A stretch of DNA of 64,000 bases from NCBI GenBank assembly GCA_016720925.1, contig JADKJR010000001.1, positions 434,001 through 498,000 on the forward strand. Reading direction: 5' to 3'. Each line of letters opens with the position of its first letter. The first letter of the stretch is position 1. This document shows positions 36,242-44,832 of the stretch, piece after piece. The stretch comes from Betaproteobacteria bacterium. GTDB lineage: Bacteria; Pseudomonadota; Gammaproteobacteria; Burkholderiales; Usitatibacteraceae. The translations under genes were made by a program, and so were the position numbers. The notes below the pieces were generated by a model that saw only the letters and a program-made list of their open reading frames with translations, had not been told where the DNA came from and made no database searches.

Positions 36242-36454
36242 ATGGTCTTCCACATCTATCAGGACGTAGTCGGTCAATGGCGCTGGTATCTCTCTGCCCC
36301 GAACGGCGTGAAGATCGCCACCGCCCCGCTGGGTTACGAGCGGCGCAGCGATTGCCTTGCCGCCATCAAGCGGGTGCGTGAAGCAAGTGCCTCACCGATG
36401 CTGTACGACAACTTCGGGCCGATCGCGAGTGTGTCGGGAGCGATGGTGGCGTAG
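36242..36454 (+). CDS. YegP/DUF1508 family protein (single repeat, second copy)
   Basis: 70 residues: MVFHIYQDVVGQWRWYLSAP ... GYERRSDCLAAIKRVREASA, aligning with the first DUF1508 copy at nearly every signature position. Preceded by GGTGAGG. Lies between kbp and the small KFEM-repeat frame in the same direction, so the set nrdA, yegP-like, kbp, yegP-like, nrdB may share a transcript. Confidence 0.75.
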   Translation: MVFHIYQDVVGQWRWYLSAPNGVKIATAPLGYERRSDCLAAIKRVREASASPMLYDNFGPIASVSGAMVA

Positions 36455-36548
36455 TACTCACTGACCAGAATCCCCAGCGTGCAGCAAGTAACCGCACCAG
36501 GCCAGACAAGCATCAAAGAAACAATCAACTGAAACCGGAAACGCCGAA

Positions 36549-36746
36549 ATGTCCAAAGTACCAAAATCCTCGATCCCCAAGAAATTCGAAATGCTCACCG
36601 CCATGAAGGAACGCACGAGCACCAAATTCGAAATGGGCAAATCCACCCGACACGCGGAACCCAAAAAATTTGAAATGCTGGGCAACAAAGCCGCCCGGCC
36701 GCAATCCGGCTTCTTGAACACAATGGAGAGAAAACCATGTCTTTAA
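36549..36746 (+). CDS. Candidate 65-residue protein with three KFEM repeats
   Basis: Small basic reading frame MSKVPKSSIPKKFEMLTAMK ... TKFEMGKSTRH ... PKKFEMLGNKAARPQ overlapping the nrdB start by ten bases. The unit K-K/x-F-E-M-L/G occurs three times, and the DNA of the units (AAATTCGAAATG) is repeated too. A weak purine ribosome site (GGAAAC) precedes it. It could be a real microprotein coupled to nrdB or a repeat-containing leader. No known family. Confidence 0.45.
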   Translation: MSKVPKSSIPKKFEMLTAMKERTSTKFEMGKSTRHAEPKKFEMLGNKAARPQSGFLNTMERKPCL

Positions 36747-37981
36747 CCTGGGACGACACACCTGCCCCCACGCCGCCGGCGCCACAAATGCCGCCGATGC
36801 AGCCGCGCCTGCAGCCACAGTTGCAGCAGCAATCCGGCACCCCCAATTTCATCTCCCAGGCCTACGCCGGCGTGCTGGCCCAACCGGGCGTCCGCCCGAT
36901 GCTCGAAGACCTGCCGAATGCGCCGCCGTCGGATGACCTCGATACCAAAGTCGATCCGCGCTTCCAGCGCGTGCGCGCGGAAGAAAAGCGCGTCATCAAC
37001 GGCAAATCCGATGTGAACCAGCTCGTGCCGTTCAAATACAAATGGGCCTGGGACAAATATATTTCCGGCTGCGCCAACCACTGGATGCCGCAGGAAGTAA
37101 ACATGAACCGCGACATCGCCACCTGGAAAGACCCGAACGGTCTCACCGAAGATGAGCGCCTCATCGTCAAGCGCAACCTCGGTTTCTTCGTCACCGCCGA
37201 TTCGCTGGCCGCCAACAACATCGTGCTCGGCACCTATCGCCACATCACCGCGCCCGAGTGCCGCCAATACCTGCTGCGCCAGGCCTTTGAAGAAGCCATC
37301 CACACCCACGCCTACCAGTACATCGTCGAAAGTCTGGGCATGGACGAAGCCGAGATTTTCAACGCCTACAACGAAGTGAAGTGCATCCGCGACAAGGACC
37401 GCGTCCTCATTCCCTTCATCGATACCCTGTGCGACCCGACCTTCAAGACCGGCACGTTTGAGGCCGACCAGAAGCTGCTGAAATCCCTGATCGTCTTCGC
37501 CTGCATCATGGAAGGACTGTTCTTCTACGTCGGCTTCGTGCAGATCCTCTCGCTCGGCCGCCAGAACAAGATGACCGGCGCCGCCGAGCAATACCAATAC
37601 ATCCTGCGCGACGAATCGATGCACTGCAATTTCGGCATCGACCTCATCAACACCATCAAGCTCGAAAACCCGCAGCTCTGGACCAATGAATTCAAGAAGG
37701 AAATCGAAGGCTACTTCCGGAAGGGCGTGGAACTGGAATACGCCTACGCGGAAGACACCATGCCGCGCGGCGTGCTGGGGCTGAATGCCTCGATGTTCAA
37801 GGAGTACCTGCGTTTCATCGCCAATCGCCGCGCGCAGCAGATCGGGCTGGAAGTGCTGTACCCCGGTGCCACCAATCCGTTCCCGTGGATGTCCGAGCTC
37901 ATGGATCTCAAGAAGGAGAAGAATTTCTTTGAGACGAGAGTTACCGAATATCAGACGGGGGGGGCTTTGAATTGGGAGTGA
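36737..37981 (+). CDS. nrdB: Class Ia ribonucleoside-diphosphate reductase, beta subunit
   Basis: 414 residues; provides the di-iron tyrosyl radical to NrdA. A Pro/Gln-rich N-terminal extension of about 50 residues (PPAPQMPPMQPRLQPQLQQQ) precedes the ferritin-like core. Ligands and radical site: WMPQEVNMNRDIATWKD, EEAIHTHAYQY (E-x2-H-x3-Y, the metal ligands and radical Tyr) and DESMHCNFGIDLI (E-x2-H). Ends FFETRVTEYQTGGALNWE with the conserved C-terminal peptide that docks on NrdA. Start overlaps the small KFEM frame. Confidence 0.97.
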   Translation: MSLTWDDTPAPTPPAPQMPPMQPRLQPQLQQQSGTPNFISQAYAGVLAQPGVRPMLEDLPNAPPSDDLDTKVDPRFQRVRAEEKRVINGKSDVNQLVPFKYKWAWDKYISGCANHWMPQEVNMNRDIATWKDPNGLTEDERLIVKRNLGFFVTADSLAANNIVLGTYRHITAPECRQYLLRQAFEEAIHTHAYQYIVESLGMDEAEIFNAYNEVKCIRDKDRVLIPFIDTLCDPTFKTGTFEADQKLLKSLIVFACIMEGLFFYVGFVQILSLGRQNKMTGAAEQYQYILRDESMHCNFGIDLINTIKLENPQLWTNEFKKEIEGYFRKGVELEYAYAEDTMPRGVLGLNASMFKEYLRFIANRRAQQIGLEVLYPGATNPFPWMSELMDLKKEKNFFETRVTEYQTGGALNWE

Positions 37982-38007
37982 CCCTAAGCGGGCGAAAGGA
38001 AATGATG

Positions 38008-38050
38008 TAGTTTTCCGCGATCAGTGCAAATTCCTCCGCGATCATTTCAA
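38008..38050. repeat. Imperfect direct repeat after nrdB
   Basis: TTCCGCGATCAGTGCAAATT is followed by TCCGCGATCATTTCAAATT, period about 22 bases. Marks the start of an AT-richer 970-base non-coding stretch (37982-38951). Meaning unknown; no credible gene in this stretch (a 77-codon frame at 38228-38461 has no family resemblance). Confidence 0.45.
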
Positions 38051-38089
38051 ATTGCATAGCCATAAAATGCGGAAAACCATTATTTCGGT

Positions 38090-38115
38090 CGCGTTGGTAC
38101 TTTGATACCAACGCG
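38090..38115. other. 10-bp hairpin downstream of nrdB
   Basis: CGCGTTGGTA, loop CTTTGA, TACCAACGCG. No U-tract on either strand; A-run follows on the plus strand. Possible nrdB transcript end or operator dyad. Confidence 0.5.
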
Positions 38116-38198
38116 CCGAAAAAAATGGCTTAAATCGATTCATATTGGAATTTAGAAAAAGACATTTACACCTAATTTATCTATGCGTAACCCGTGAT

Positions 38199-38230
38199 AG
38201 AAGCCGCCTACGGGCGGCTTCTTCATTTTG
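38199..38230 (+). terminator. Strong intrinsic terminator, source transcript unclear
   Basis: GAAGCCGCC, loop TACG, GGCGGCTTC followed by TTCATTTT. It lies 220 bases after nrdB. It could end the nrdB transcript or a short unannotated RNA between 37982 and 38198. Confidence 0.8.
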
Positions 38231-38749
38231 CGACGCAAGCTTGACCGTCCCAACGCGAGTTTGTGTTACACGAGCTTCGTTTTGTGGGGACAAGAAGCTG
38301 CACCGACGCGCGTGAATACTCGTACAACCACTGCTGCTAGACGAGGTGTGCGAAGTCGTGTGGATAGTAACGACACGCTATTAAAATCCGCAGAAACATT
38401 GAAAAAAACTATGCCGCGAAGCAACCTTGGCGAATATAAAGGCCGTAGAATGACTGTATGAATATGCAGTGCAGTAAAGGCAAAAAAATTCTAAAGAAGA
38501 GTTTCTGCGCCGACAATTCTTGGTAAAAGATAGTCACTCACTGATTAACTAGCTAAGAAAACTTGGGAAATACCAAGCTGTGGGTAAGTGAGGTTGTCCT
38601 ACAGGTTGTCAGGTGTCATATTGTAGACATAACTTATTGTTTTTTAACATATATATCTGAATCAAAAAACACTTCTCATCGCTCGCGAATCGGGGTATAT
38701 TGGCACTCGTCAGTCGACAGTGCCAACGAGTAATCAGTGGGATATTTGA

Positions 38750-38809
38750 GACCGACAATAAAAAAGATCTGCGGATAGTTGACGCTACCCGCAGATCCGG
38801 TGGTCGGTC
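38750..38809. other. Nested 60-base stem-loop upstream of the third YegP gene
   Basis: Outer stem GACCGAC / GTCGGTC, inner stem of 13 positions GATCTGCGGATAG / CTACCCGCAGATC with one mismatch and loop TTGACG. Preceded by another dyad, TTGGCACT ... AGTGCCAA (38700-38726), and by TATATT (38695-38700) as a possible -10. It could be a small RNA or 5' leader structure for the gene at 38952. Confidence 0.5.
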
Positions 38810-38951
38810 GAATGAGGACCTTCCTTGCGTGGTTTTGGCTCCAACGCAACCTGTGATGCTAACCGTTTCTGGTTAATGGCGTCAACGGCTGACACGCAAT
38901 CATTCGGCCGGCTGCCTTCCTTCAACTTAGTTGCAAGAAAGGCGGTAAGAC

Positions 38952-39275
38952 ATGGCTGGAAAATATCAACTGCGCAAGAACGCGCAGTACTTCTGGAATC
39001 TGAAAGCTGGTAACAGCGAGAAGATCCTCACGAGCGAAACGTACGTCAACAAGCAGGGTGCGTTGAACGGTATCGATTCGTGCAAGCGCAATTCCGGAAC
39101 CGAAAGCAATTACGTCAAGCACGGCTCTGGAACGCAGTGGTGGTTCGTCCCTAAGGCGGGTAACCACGAAACGATCGGCAAAAGTGAAATGTATGTTTCG
39201 GCGCAAGGCCGGGACAATGGCGTTCGCTCGTGCATTGAAAATGGTCCGAATGGGACGCTCGAAGACTTGACTTAG
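38952..39275 (+). CDS. yegP: YegP, two-repeat DUF1508 protein
   Basis: 107 residues with two DUF1508 units: GKYQLRKNAQYFWNLKAGNS ... TYVNKQGALNGIDSCKRNS and QWWFVPKAGNHETIGKSEMY ... GRDNGVRSCIENG. Length and two-unit layout equal E. coli YegP. Function unknown. It is more AT-rich in its surroundings and sits at the junction to the accessory region; an intrinsic terminator follows. Confidence 0.85.
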   Translation: MAGKYQLRKNAQYFWNLKAGNSEKILTSETYVNKQGALNGIDSCKRNSGTESNYVKHGSGTQWWFVPKAGNHETIGKSEMYVSAQGRDNGVRSCIENGPNGTLEDLT

Positions 39276-39338
39276 TCGCGTGCGCAGGTAGGTGTCGTGG
39301 AATTCTCTGCGGGCCACCTATCTGATGCTGCATTTATT

Positions 39339-39380
39339 CCGCTCTCAAGCTCGCCAGTAGCTTGAGTGCGGGTTCTTTTA
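39339..39380 (+). terminator. Terminator between yegP and the CBASS locus
   Basis: CCGC-T-CTCAAGCT, loop CGCCAGT, AGCTTGAG-T-GCGG followed by GTTCTTTTA. Only about 25 bases remain before the first gene of the defence locus, so this hairpin may also act as an attenuator for it. Confidence 0.65.
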
Positions 39381-39403
39381 TCAGCTGGACAAAGGATTCA
39401 GTC

Positions 39404-39615
39404 ATGGCAAAAACAAGACTCCTGGTGACAACCACCGGGTCGGCGCAGTTAGGCAACGTTCCCAAGTCTTTAATCCGCAAAACGAAACCTGGACGAAGCG
39501 TGGACCAGACGGAAAATTCATGGATCAGAAGGCAGATAAGGATCCGTTCAAAGGCGTGACGAAAGAGAAAAATGATCGCCCGCGCGGCGGGCTGCCTTCA
39601 CCTCCCACCGAATGA
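39404..39615 (+). CDS. Small NKTPGDN-type protein at the head of the CBASS locus (one frameshift)
   Basis: From ATG 39404 the frame reads MAK and is then shifted: five A's at 39409-39413 where six would give MAKNKTPGDNHRVGAVRQR, continuing SQVFNPQNETWTKRGPDGKF, MDQKADKDPFKGVTKEKND to a stop at 39615 (70 residues reconstructed). The pattern NKTPGDN-x-R-x-GAV-x-x-RSQ ... G-x-FM-D-x-K-x-D-x-PFKGV is one I recall from many small proteins of unknown function in diverse bacteria. Highly charged, probably unstructured. Position suggests a role with the defence genes (inference). Confidence 0.65.
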
Positions 39616-39643
39616 TTGCGCCCGATCTCTACGAGTTCAAGTG

Positions 39644-41208
39644 ATGACCGTCGTTTCCGATGCCGATTTTGCAAGCGCGATAGCGAGCTACAGCGCCGCA
39701 GGCAGCAAACAATTTCTAATGGCGGCAAACGGCTATCAATGTCGACTGTATAACCGCGCCGGTACCTCCGCGACGTGGGACGATCTGGGGCTGGCGGATA
39801 TTGACAAACAATCCGTGGCCGCCCTCAAACCTATTGCACGTTCAAACAACTTGTTCTGGGCAGATGTATCTGGTCCCATACTCGGATTCGATCCGACAGT
39901 CGCTGCCATAATCGTAGCGACGTATTCGCACATCTCTGACTGGTGTAAGGAGCGCGACCAGGTTACCAAGGGTCGGGCAGGGGAGGTCGATGACAAAACG
40001 CAATTTGAGGTCGCGTCCTTGGCTGCCTGGCGCTGCCAATTCGACGGGTGTGGTTTAGACCTGCGCACGCATTTTGCCGGCGGCAAGCGCGGCAATTACA
40101 GCTACTTCGCCCACATCGTGGCGTCATCGCCGAAAGGCCCTCGCGGCGACATAAACTTGTCTCGAATCCGGGCAAACGACCCAAGCAACATCATGCTGCT
40201 CTGTGACAAGTGCCATCGTCTGATTGATCGGGTGGACCCACAGCGATACGATGCCCGGACACTGTCAGACATGCGCGAAAAAAATATTCGCGAAGTAAAT
40301 CGCCTGCTCAACTCATTGCAATTTCCCGCGGCCCACATGATCGTCGTGGGCGGGAATATCGAGGGTCAAGTTGCAGGGTTCAACGCCGAGGCCGCTGAAA
40401 ACGCGATGTGGAGCAGAAAGCTCCGCAGGGCCAAACCAGAACCGCTGGTGTTCATGCGAAATGGTAGCCACCTTGCGAATAGCGGCCATCAGCATTACTG
40501 GGAAACCCTTTTTGAGTCTCTGCGTAAAGAATTGCCCGCGCTCGAAAATTATCTCAGCGGCACGTCGTTGACCAACTCCCTGCCTCCGGTTGTCGCGGTC
40601 TTTCCGACCCATGTCACCTCAATTCAGATTCTGGCGGGGCGTGTGCTGGGGAATTCCACAACAACGCATCTATTTCAACCGAATCGAAATGCCAGCCCGA
40701 CGGCTTTGGGAGAGCGTTGGCAATGGCCGCATAGCGCACCTGAGCCCGCGAGTAACAAATATTCCGTAAAGGAACTTGTAGGCCACAACGGTGGCAAAGA
40801 GGCTGCACTGCTCGTGTACCTTACGGCCGCATTGGATCGGGCCGAACTTCCTGGGCGGATCAACAGCCGAATCTTCCCGCATTGGAACTACGAGCCGTCG
40901 AATGTGCGCACGATGTAATCGGAACCCAGGCAGATCTGGATCTTCTTGCGCTACGCGTTGACGACGCACTTCGCATTTTGCAGGACCAGTGGAAGGTTGA
41001 AACGGTGCATATGATTATCATCGCGCCGTCGAGTGCGTGTGTATTGCTGGGACAGAAACTACAGGCGCGACATCACGCGAAGTTTGTCATTTACGAAAGG
41101 AAGCGCGACCCTCAGTCGCAAAGTCGCGGTTCCTTTGTTCCAACCATCGCGATAAGCGGCAGCAAGGTCGAGCTGGTGGGTACAAACAAGGAGGTTTCGC
41201 TCGGCTAG
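39644..41208 (+). CDS. cap5: CBASS effector nuclease, HNH-SAVED (Cap5-like), one frameshift
   Basis: Effector that cuts DNA when its SAVED domain binds the cyclic nucleotide made by the CD-NTase. N-terminal region of about 120 residues, then an HNH nuclease with zinc cysteines C131 and C136 (RCQFDGCGLDL), H157 (YFAHIVASS) and NIMLLCDKCHRLID (C187, C190, H191). The SAVED domain fills the rest (PEPLVFMRNGSHLANSG ... HMIIIAPSSACVLLGQKLQA). At 40876-40878 a CCC run lacks one C; the first frame stops at 40918 while the next continues FPALELRAVECAHDVIG to 41208. Reconstructed about 521 residues. Start at ATG 39644. Confidence 0.85.
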
Positions 41209-41292
41209 GCTGGTGAACAACAGGCCGAACCTACGATCCAGCTCTATACGCGACGCATCGGAAGCCATTTCGGGTTTCCAGAAAGATTGAAC

Positions 41293-42507
41293 ATGAATCA
41301 AAATTTGCCATTTTCAAAAACTGTAATCGCAGCCTTGATCGCGCGGCGACAAGAGGACCAATGGGAAACGTTTATCGTATCCATGTTGCGCAGACTCGAG
41401 ATATCGGCTGACGAACTTGCACGAGCCAAGACGAAATACGAAGAGCTCGCTCGTCAAGTTGCAAACAAGCTCAGCATTGCCGACACCGATGTGCATATCG
41501 TGGTGCAAGGTTCAATGAGGACTCAGACAACGATTTCGCCACGCGGAAACGCCAAGTTTGATCTCGACATTGTTGTCAAACTGACGGGGAGCCGATTCAC
41601 CAATGCCGAATCCGAGGCGTTTTTTGCTGAATTTGGAAGGGCATTGGATGGGTTAAATGAAACCACGGGCGATCCCGAACCACGCCGCAGGTGCTGGCGC
41701 CTGCAATACCCGGGCGAACCATTCTATTTTGATGTTACTCCAGCGATCCCCGGCAGTCTGGAAATCACCGGAACTGATTTGCGGGTTCGTGACCCCAACA
41801 CAAAATGGAGTCCATCAAATCCGGAGGAATATGCAGTCTGGTTCTGTGAAATTGCGAGCCGCAAGTTCAATTTTCAGCAACGTGAAGTTGTAAACCTGAC
41901 CGAGGCGAAGGCCCAAGTTGATCCTATCCCGACGACGCGCATAGGCATAGATGATGTCTTGCGGCGCACGGTCCAGCTGATGAAGCTGCACCGGGAAAAC
42001 TCGTACTATTACCTCGCGGACGCTCGAAAAGAGGCAATGCCTATCTCGGTTATCTTGGTCACGCTGGCAGCCAAGGCGTACCAAGAGGTTTGGGCAACCC
42101 GGCGAAACGACTTCTCCACTCCACTTGAAGTGGTGTTGGAAATTGTTGAGCAAATGCCCATCCACATTCGTCGACTTAACGGCAACTACCTGGTAGAAAA
42201 TCCCAAGCTTTCCAGAGAGAATTTTGCTGACCGCTGGAATTCCGACAATGGCGTTCGTGCAAAAGAGTTTGAGAAATGGCATGGCCAGCTGAAAGACGAC
42301 TTGCTGGCTTTGTTTACTGAGGACTATAACTACCGGACAGAAAATCGAATCCGTAGTGTGTTTGGACAAGCGGGAGTCGATGCGTGGAAGCAAAGCCTAC
42401 CGAAAACTCCCAATGTGTTAGACGGACTGCTGGCCACGGCGCCATCAAGTGTCCGCGCGAATCCAACGAAACCGACACCTGTTGGTTCAAAAAATACATT
42501 GGCCTGA
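41293..42507 (+). CDS. CBASS CD-NTase (cGAS/DncV-like cyclic oligonucleotide synthase)
   Basis: 404 residues, intact. Signals phage infection by making cyclic di- or trinucleotides. Nucleotidyltransferase core: VVQGSMRTQTTI (G73-S74), then KFDLDIVV with metal ligands D90 and D92, and the third acidic residue D147 in FYFDVTPAIPG. A helical OAS-like C-terminal half follows (DDVLRRTVQLMKLHRENSYY). The free C-terminus (TPVGSKNTLA) is the segment joined to targets by Cap2 in type II systems. Start ATG 41293 chosen over TTG 41287. Clade (CdnD or other) not assigned. Confidence 0.9.
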   Translation: MNQNLPFSKTVIAALIARRQEDQWETFIVSMLRRLEISADELARAKTKYEELARQVANKLSIADTDVHIVVQGSMRTQTTISPRGNAKFDLDIVVKLTGSRFTNAESEAFFAEFGRALDGLNETTGDPEPRRRCWRLQYPGEPFYFDVTPAIPGSLEITGTDLRVRDPNTKWSPSNPEEYAVWFCEIASRKFNFQQREVVNLTEAKAQVDPIPTTRIGIDDVLRRTVQLMKLHRENSYYYLADARKEAMPISVILVTLAAKAYQEVWATRRNDFSTPLEVVLEIVEQMPIHIRRLNGNYLVENPKLSRENFADRWNSDNGVRAKEFEKWHGQLKDDLLALFTEDYNYRTENRIRSVFGQAGVDAWKQSLPKTPNVLDGLLATAPSSVRANPTKPTPVGSKNTLA

Positions 42508-42512
42508 CTTGA

Positions 42513-44245
42513 GTGTCGGCAGTCGACTTTGAAAATGCAGTTGCGGCAATAGAGACTTGGCTTGATGGTGCTGGTGCCGCGTATGCGACGCGCGCGCCGG
42601 CACTTTCGGCGGGCAAGCGGCTTAACGTTTGGACGCTGCAGAATGTACATCCGGTCCTCATGGGTAGCGCGGTCGAGCTTATGCTGCCGAGAGATTTTCC
42701 GGTCAGCGCGCCTCGAATCAATGTCGATAAATCTCTTTGCCTGGTTCTGCCCCATGTAGAAGAGACCGGCCAAATTTGTTTGGGGGTCGAGTTTTCGCCA
42801 ACGGATTTTGAGAACCCGATCGGTGCAGTGGAGCGCGCCCTGCAAAAATTGCGGTACTTTTTAACCCAGTGTGAGGACAGCACCTGGATTAAGGGAGAGT
42901 TCCAGAAGGAACGAGTTGCCTACTGGACAAGATTTTGCGACAAGCAGCGCAAAAGGAGCACGTCGCGTCCGGCTGTAGTGGATGCATACGTCTATTTGCA
43001 CCCATTTTCAGGTCACACGGACGGACGCATTGCCGTTTACAAGAAGGGCAAACTTGCCGTCGTATGCATGGCGGATGGCGATCCCCTAAAATCGCTGCCC
43101 AGCATGGGTTGTCCAAAGGTACCTGGTCCGGGGACATGCGCTGTTCGTCCACCTTCCGGAATCGGAGCCATGGACACCCCTCGAGTGGCCGACGACTTTT
43201 CAGGCGCTGGAAGTATTGGTCGGCAGAATCACCGATCACCAGTTGTCCGTAATGTCATGGTGGACTGAAAAAGTGGAATGACAAATCCAAGCGGCATGAA
43301 CAATCCCGTCCCGCCTTCGTGGTTCTCACTCAGAACAGTCTGCTCTTTGGGTACCAGCTGTTCCCCGCACCAATCTCGCTTCTCTCAAATCCCGGCGTCG
43401 AACCTGTCGAGTTGAGTCGCATTGATCCTGACTGGGCCTTGGCCCGTGATCATCAATTGGACGTGTTGCACATCAGGCGCACGAAACATGTATTGATATT
43501 GGGCTGCGGCTCATTGGGAAGCCCGATTGCAGAATTGTTGGCCCGCGCTGGAATCGGCAAACTCACCCTCGTGGATTTCGAGACCTTCGAGGCCGAGAAT
43601 AGTGCCCGACATGTGCTTGGGATGTTAGCGATTGGGCAGAAAAAATCGATCGCGCTGCAAGAGAGATTGAGATCCGAGATTCCCGGCGTGGAAATCAAAG
43701 CGCTCGTTGCTGTCGCCAGTTCGTGGATTGCTGATTCGTGCAAGCGGGGCGACTTCGACCTCGTAATTGATTGCACCGGTGAAGGTGGCATTCGCGTACT
43801 TCTTTCAAAATTGCGAAAACAGACTCTCGGCGACTGTGGAATTGTGCATGCGTGGCTTGAGCCATTTGGTGCAGCGGCTCATGCTGTGTACTTGAGAGGA
43901 AATGACATATGGCCGGACTCCGATCCCGCAGACAGCCTGGTGAATGTTGCGACTTGGCCGACGGACACGAGGGTGAACTTACCTGCCTGCGGTGCCGGTT
44001 TTCATGTTTACGCCGCCGCAGATGCATGGCAGGCCGCAGGATTTGTCGGTGAAAGGCTTCTGAATATTATTGATGGCAAGGTGACGCAGTCGCTGGTCTG
44101 GTCATGGATTCGAACCCGTTCATTCTTTCTTGCTTTGCCAGTAAATGCCTCCCTAAAGTCGATCGTTCCGGAAAACGGCTCTCGCGATGAGGCGGTCATG
44201 ATCACTCGCAATTTGAACGCGTTGCTAAGCAGCCATGATCCATAG
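42513..44245 (+). CDS. cap2: CBASS Cap2, E2-E1 ubiquitin-transfer-like protein (two frameshifts)
   Basis: Conjugates the CD-NTase C-terminus to targets and primes it. N-terminal E2-like domain with the catalytic Cys in LPHVEETGQICLG (C89); C-terminal ThiF/E1 adenylation domain with VLILGCGSLGSPIAELLARA, LVDFETFEAENSARHVLG, VIDCTGEGG and the E1-type Cys in NLPACGAGF. One extra C at 43098-43100 and one extra A in the A5 run at 43268-43272 split the text into three frames; removing them gives SLPAWVVQRYLVRGHALFVH and WTEKWNDKSKRHEQSRPAF and joins the domains, about 577 residues. GTG start at 42513. The downstream Cap3 ATG lies inside its last codons. Confidence 0.85.
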
Positions 44246-44723
44246 CGAGGCATTGATTTATCGGTTACTCGGTGCGAATTGGACGCTTACATTCTCGGCC
44301 GAATCGCTGTTGACCTTGCACAAGCACCGGCAAAAATGGTCATGGTCGAAGGAGAAGGTTGGGCAGCTATACAGCGAAGACCTAACGGGATCCGAGGTTT
44401 GCATTAGCTTTGTTTCGGTCCTTCACAGCATTAAGGCGTCCCATAGCGGTGTGCGATTTGACTCTGCGGCCGCCGAAAAGGAACGTGCCAAGTTGTTCGG
44501 AAAAGGACTGCATTGCATCGGGTTTTGGCATTCACATCCGGAAGCGCTGCCGAGTCCCTCGAATGAAGATGAACAACTGGCAAAGGATCACGCGATGGCG
44601 GCAACAGGGCTTCTCACTGGCTTGGTGTTTGTCATTGTCGGGAACCGCGCCTTTCCAGAAGGTATATATGTGGGTGTGCATGACAGAGCGAAGTTTTCCG
44701 TGGCTGAGAGAGTACCGCGTTAG
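44235..44723 (+). CDS. cap3: CBASS Cap3, JAB/JAMM deconjugating isopeptidase
   Basis: 162 residues, intact. Zinc metalloprotease that removes Cap2-made conjugates. JAMM motif: catalytic Glu in KEKVGQLYS (E40), then FWHSHPEALPSPSNEDEQ with H99, H101, S109 and D112 (H-x-H-x7-S-x2-D). Overlaps cap2 by eleven bases. A decayed copy of its C-terminal end lies 110 bases downstream. Confidence 0.9.
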   Translation: MIHSEALIYRLLGANWTLTFSAESLLTLHKHRQKWSWSKEKVGQLYSEDLTGSEVCISFVSVLHSIKASHSGVRFDSAAAEKERAKLFGKGLHCIGFWHSHPEALPSPSNEDEQLAKDHAMAATGLLTGLVFVIVGNRAFPEGIYVGVHDRAKFSVAERVPR

Positions 44724-44832
44724 ACGTGCTGAGACAGAATGACGCTTGCGAAAAAGGCGCGAATGAATGGCGGGTTGCGTTAGGTCCCGGGCTTTGCCTT
44801 CAGAAAAGCGACGATTTCACGGGCCTTGACCG

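Noticed and set aside
38228..38461. 77-codon frame in the gap after nrdB
   Set aside because: No ribosome site, no family-like pattern, and it begins inside the terminator tail; composition is that of surrounding non-coding DNA.
43281..43319. Separate E1 gene starting near 43319
   Set aside because: Removing one A from the A5 run joins the E2 part to the E1 part in one continuous Cap2-like protein, so separate genes are not needed.
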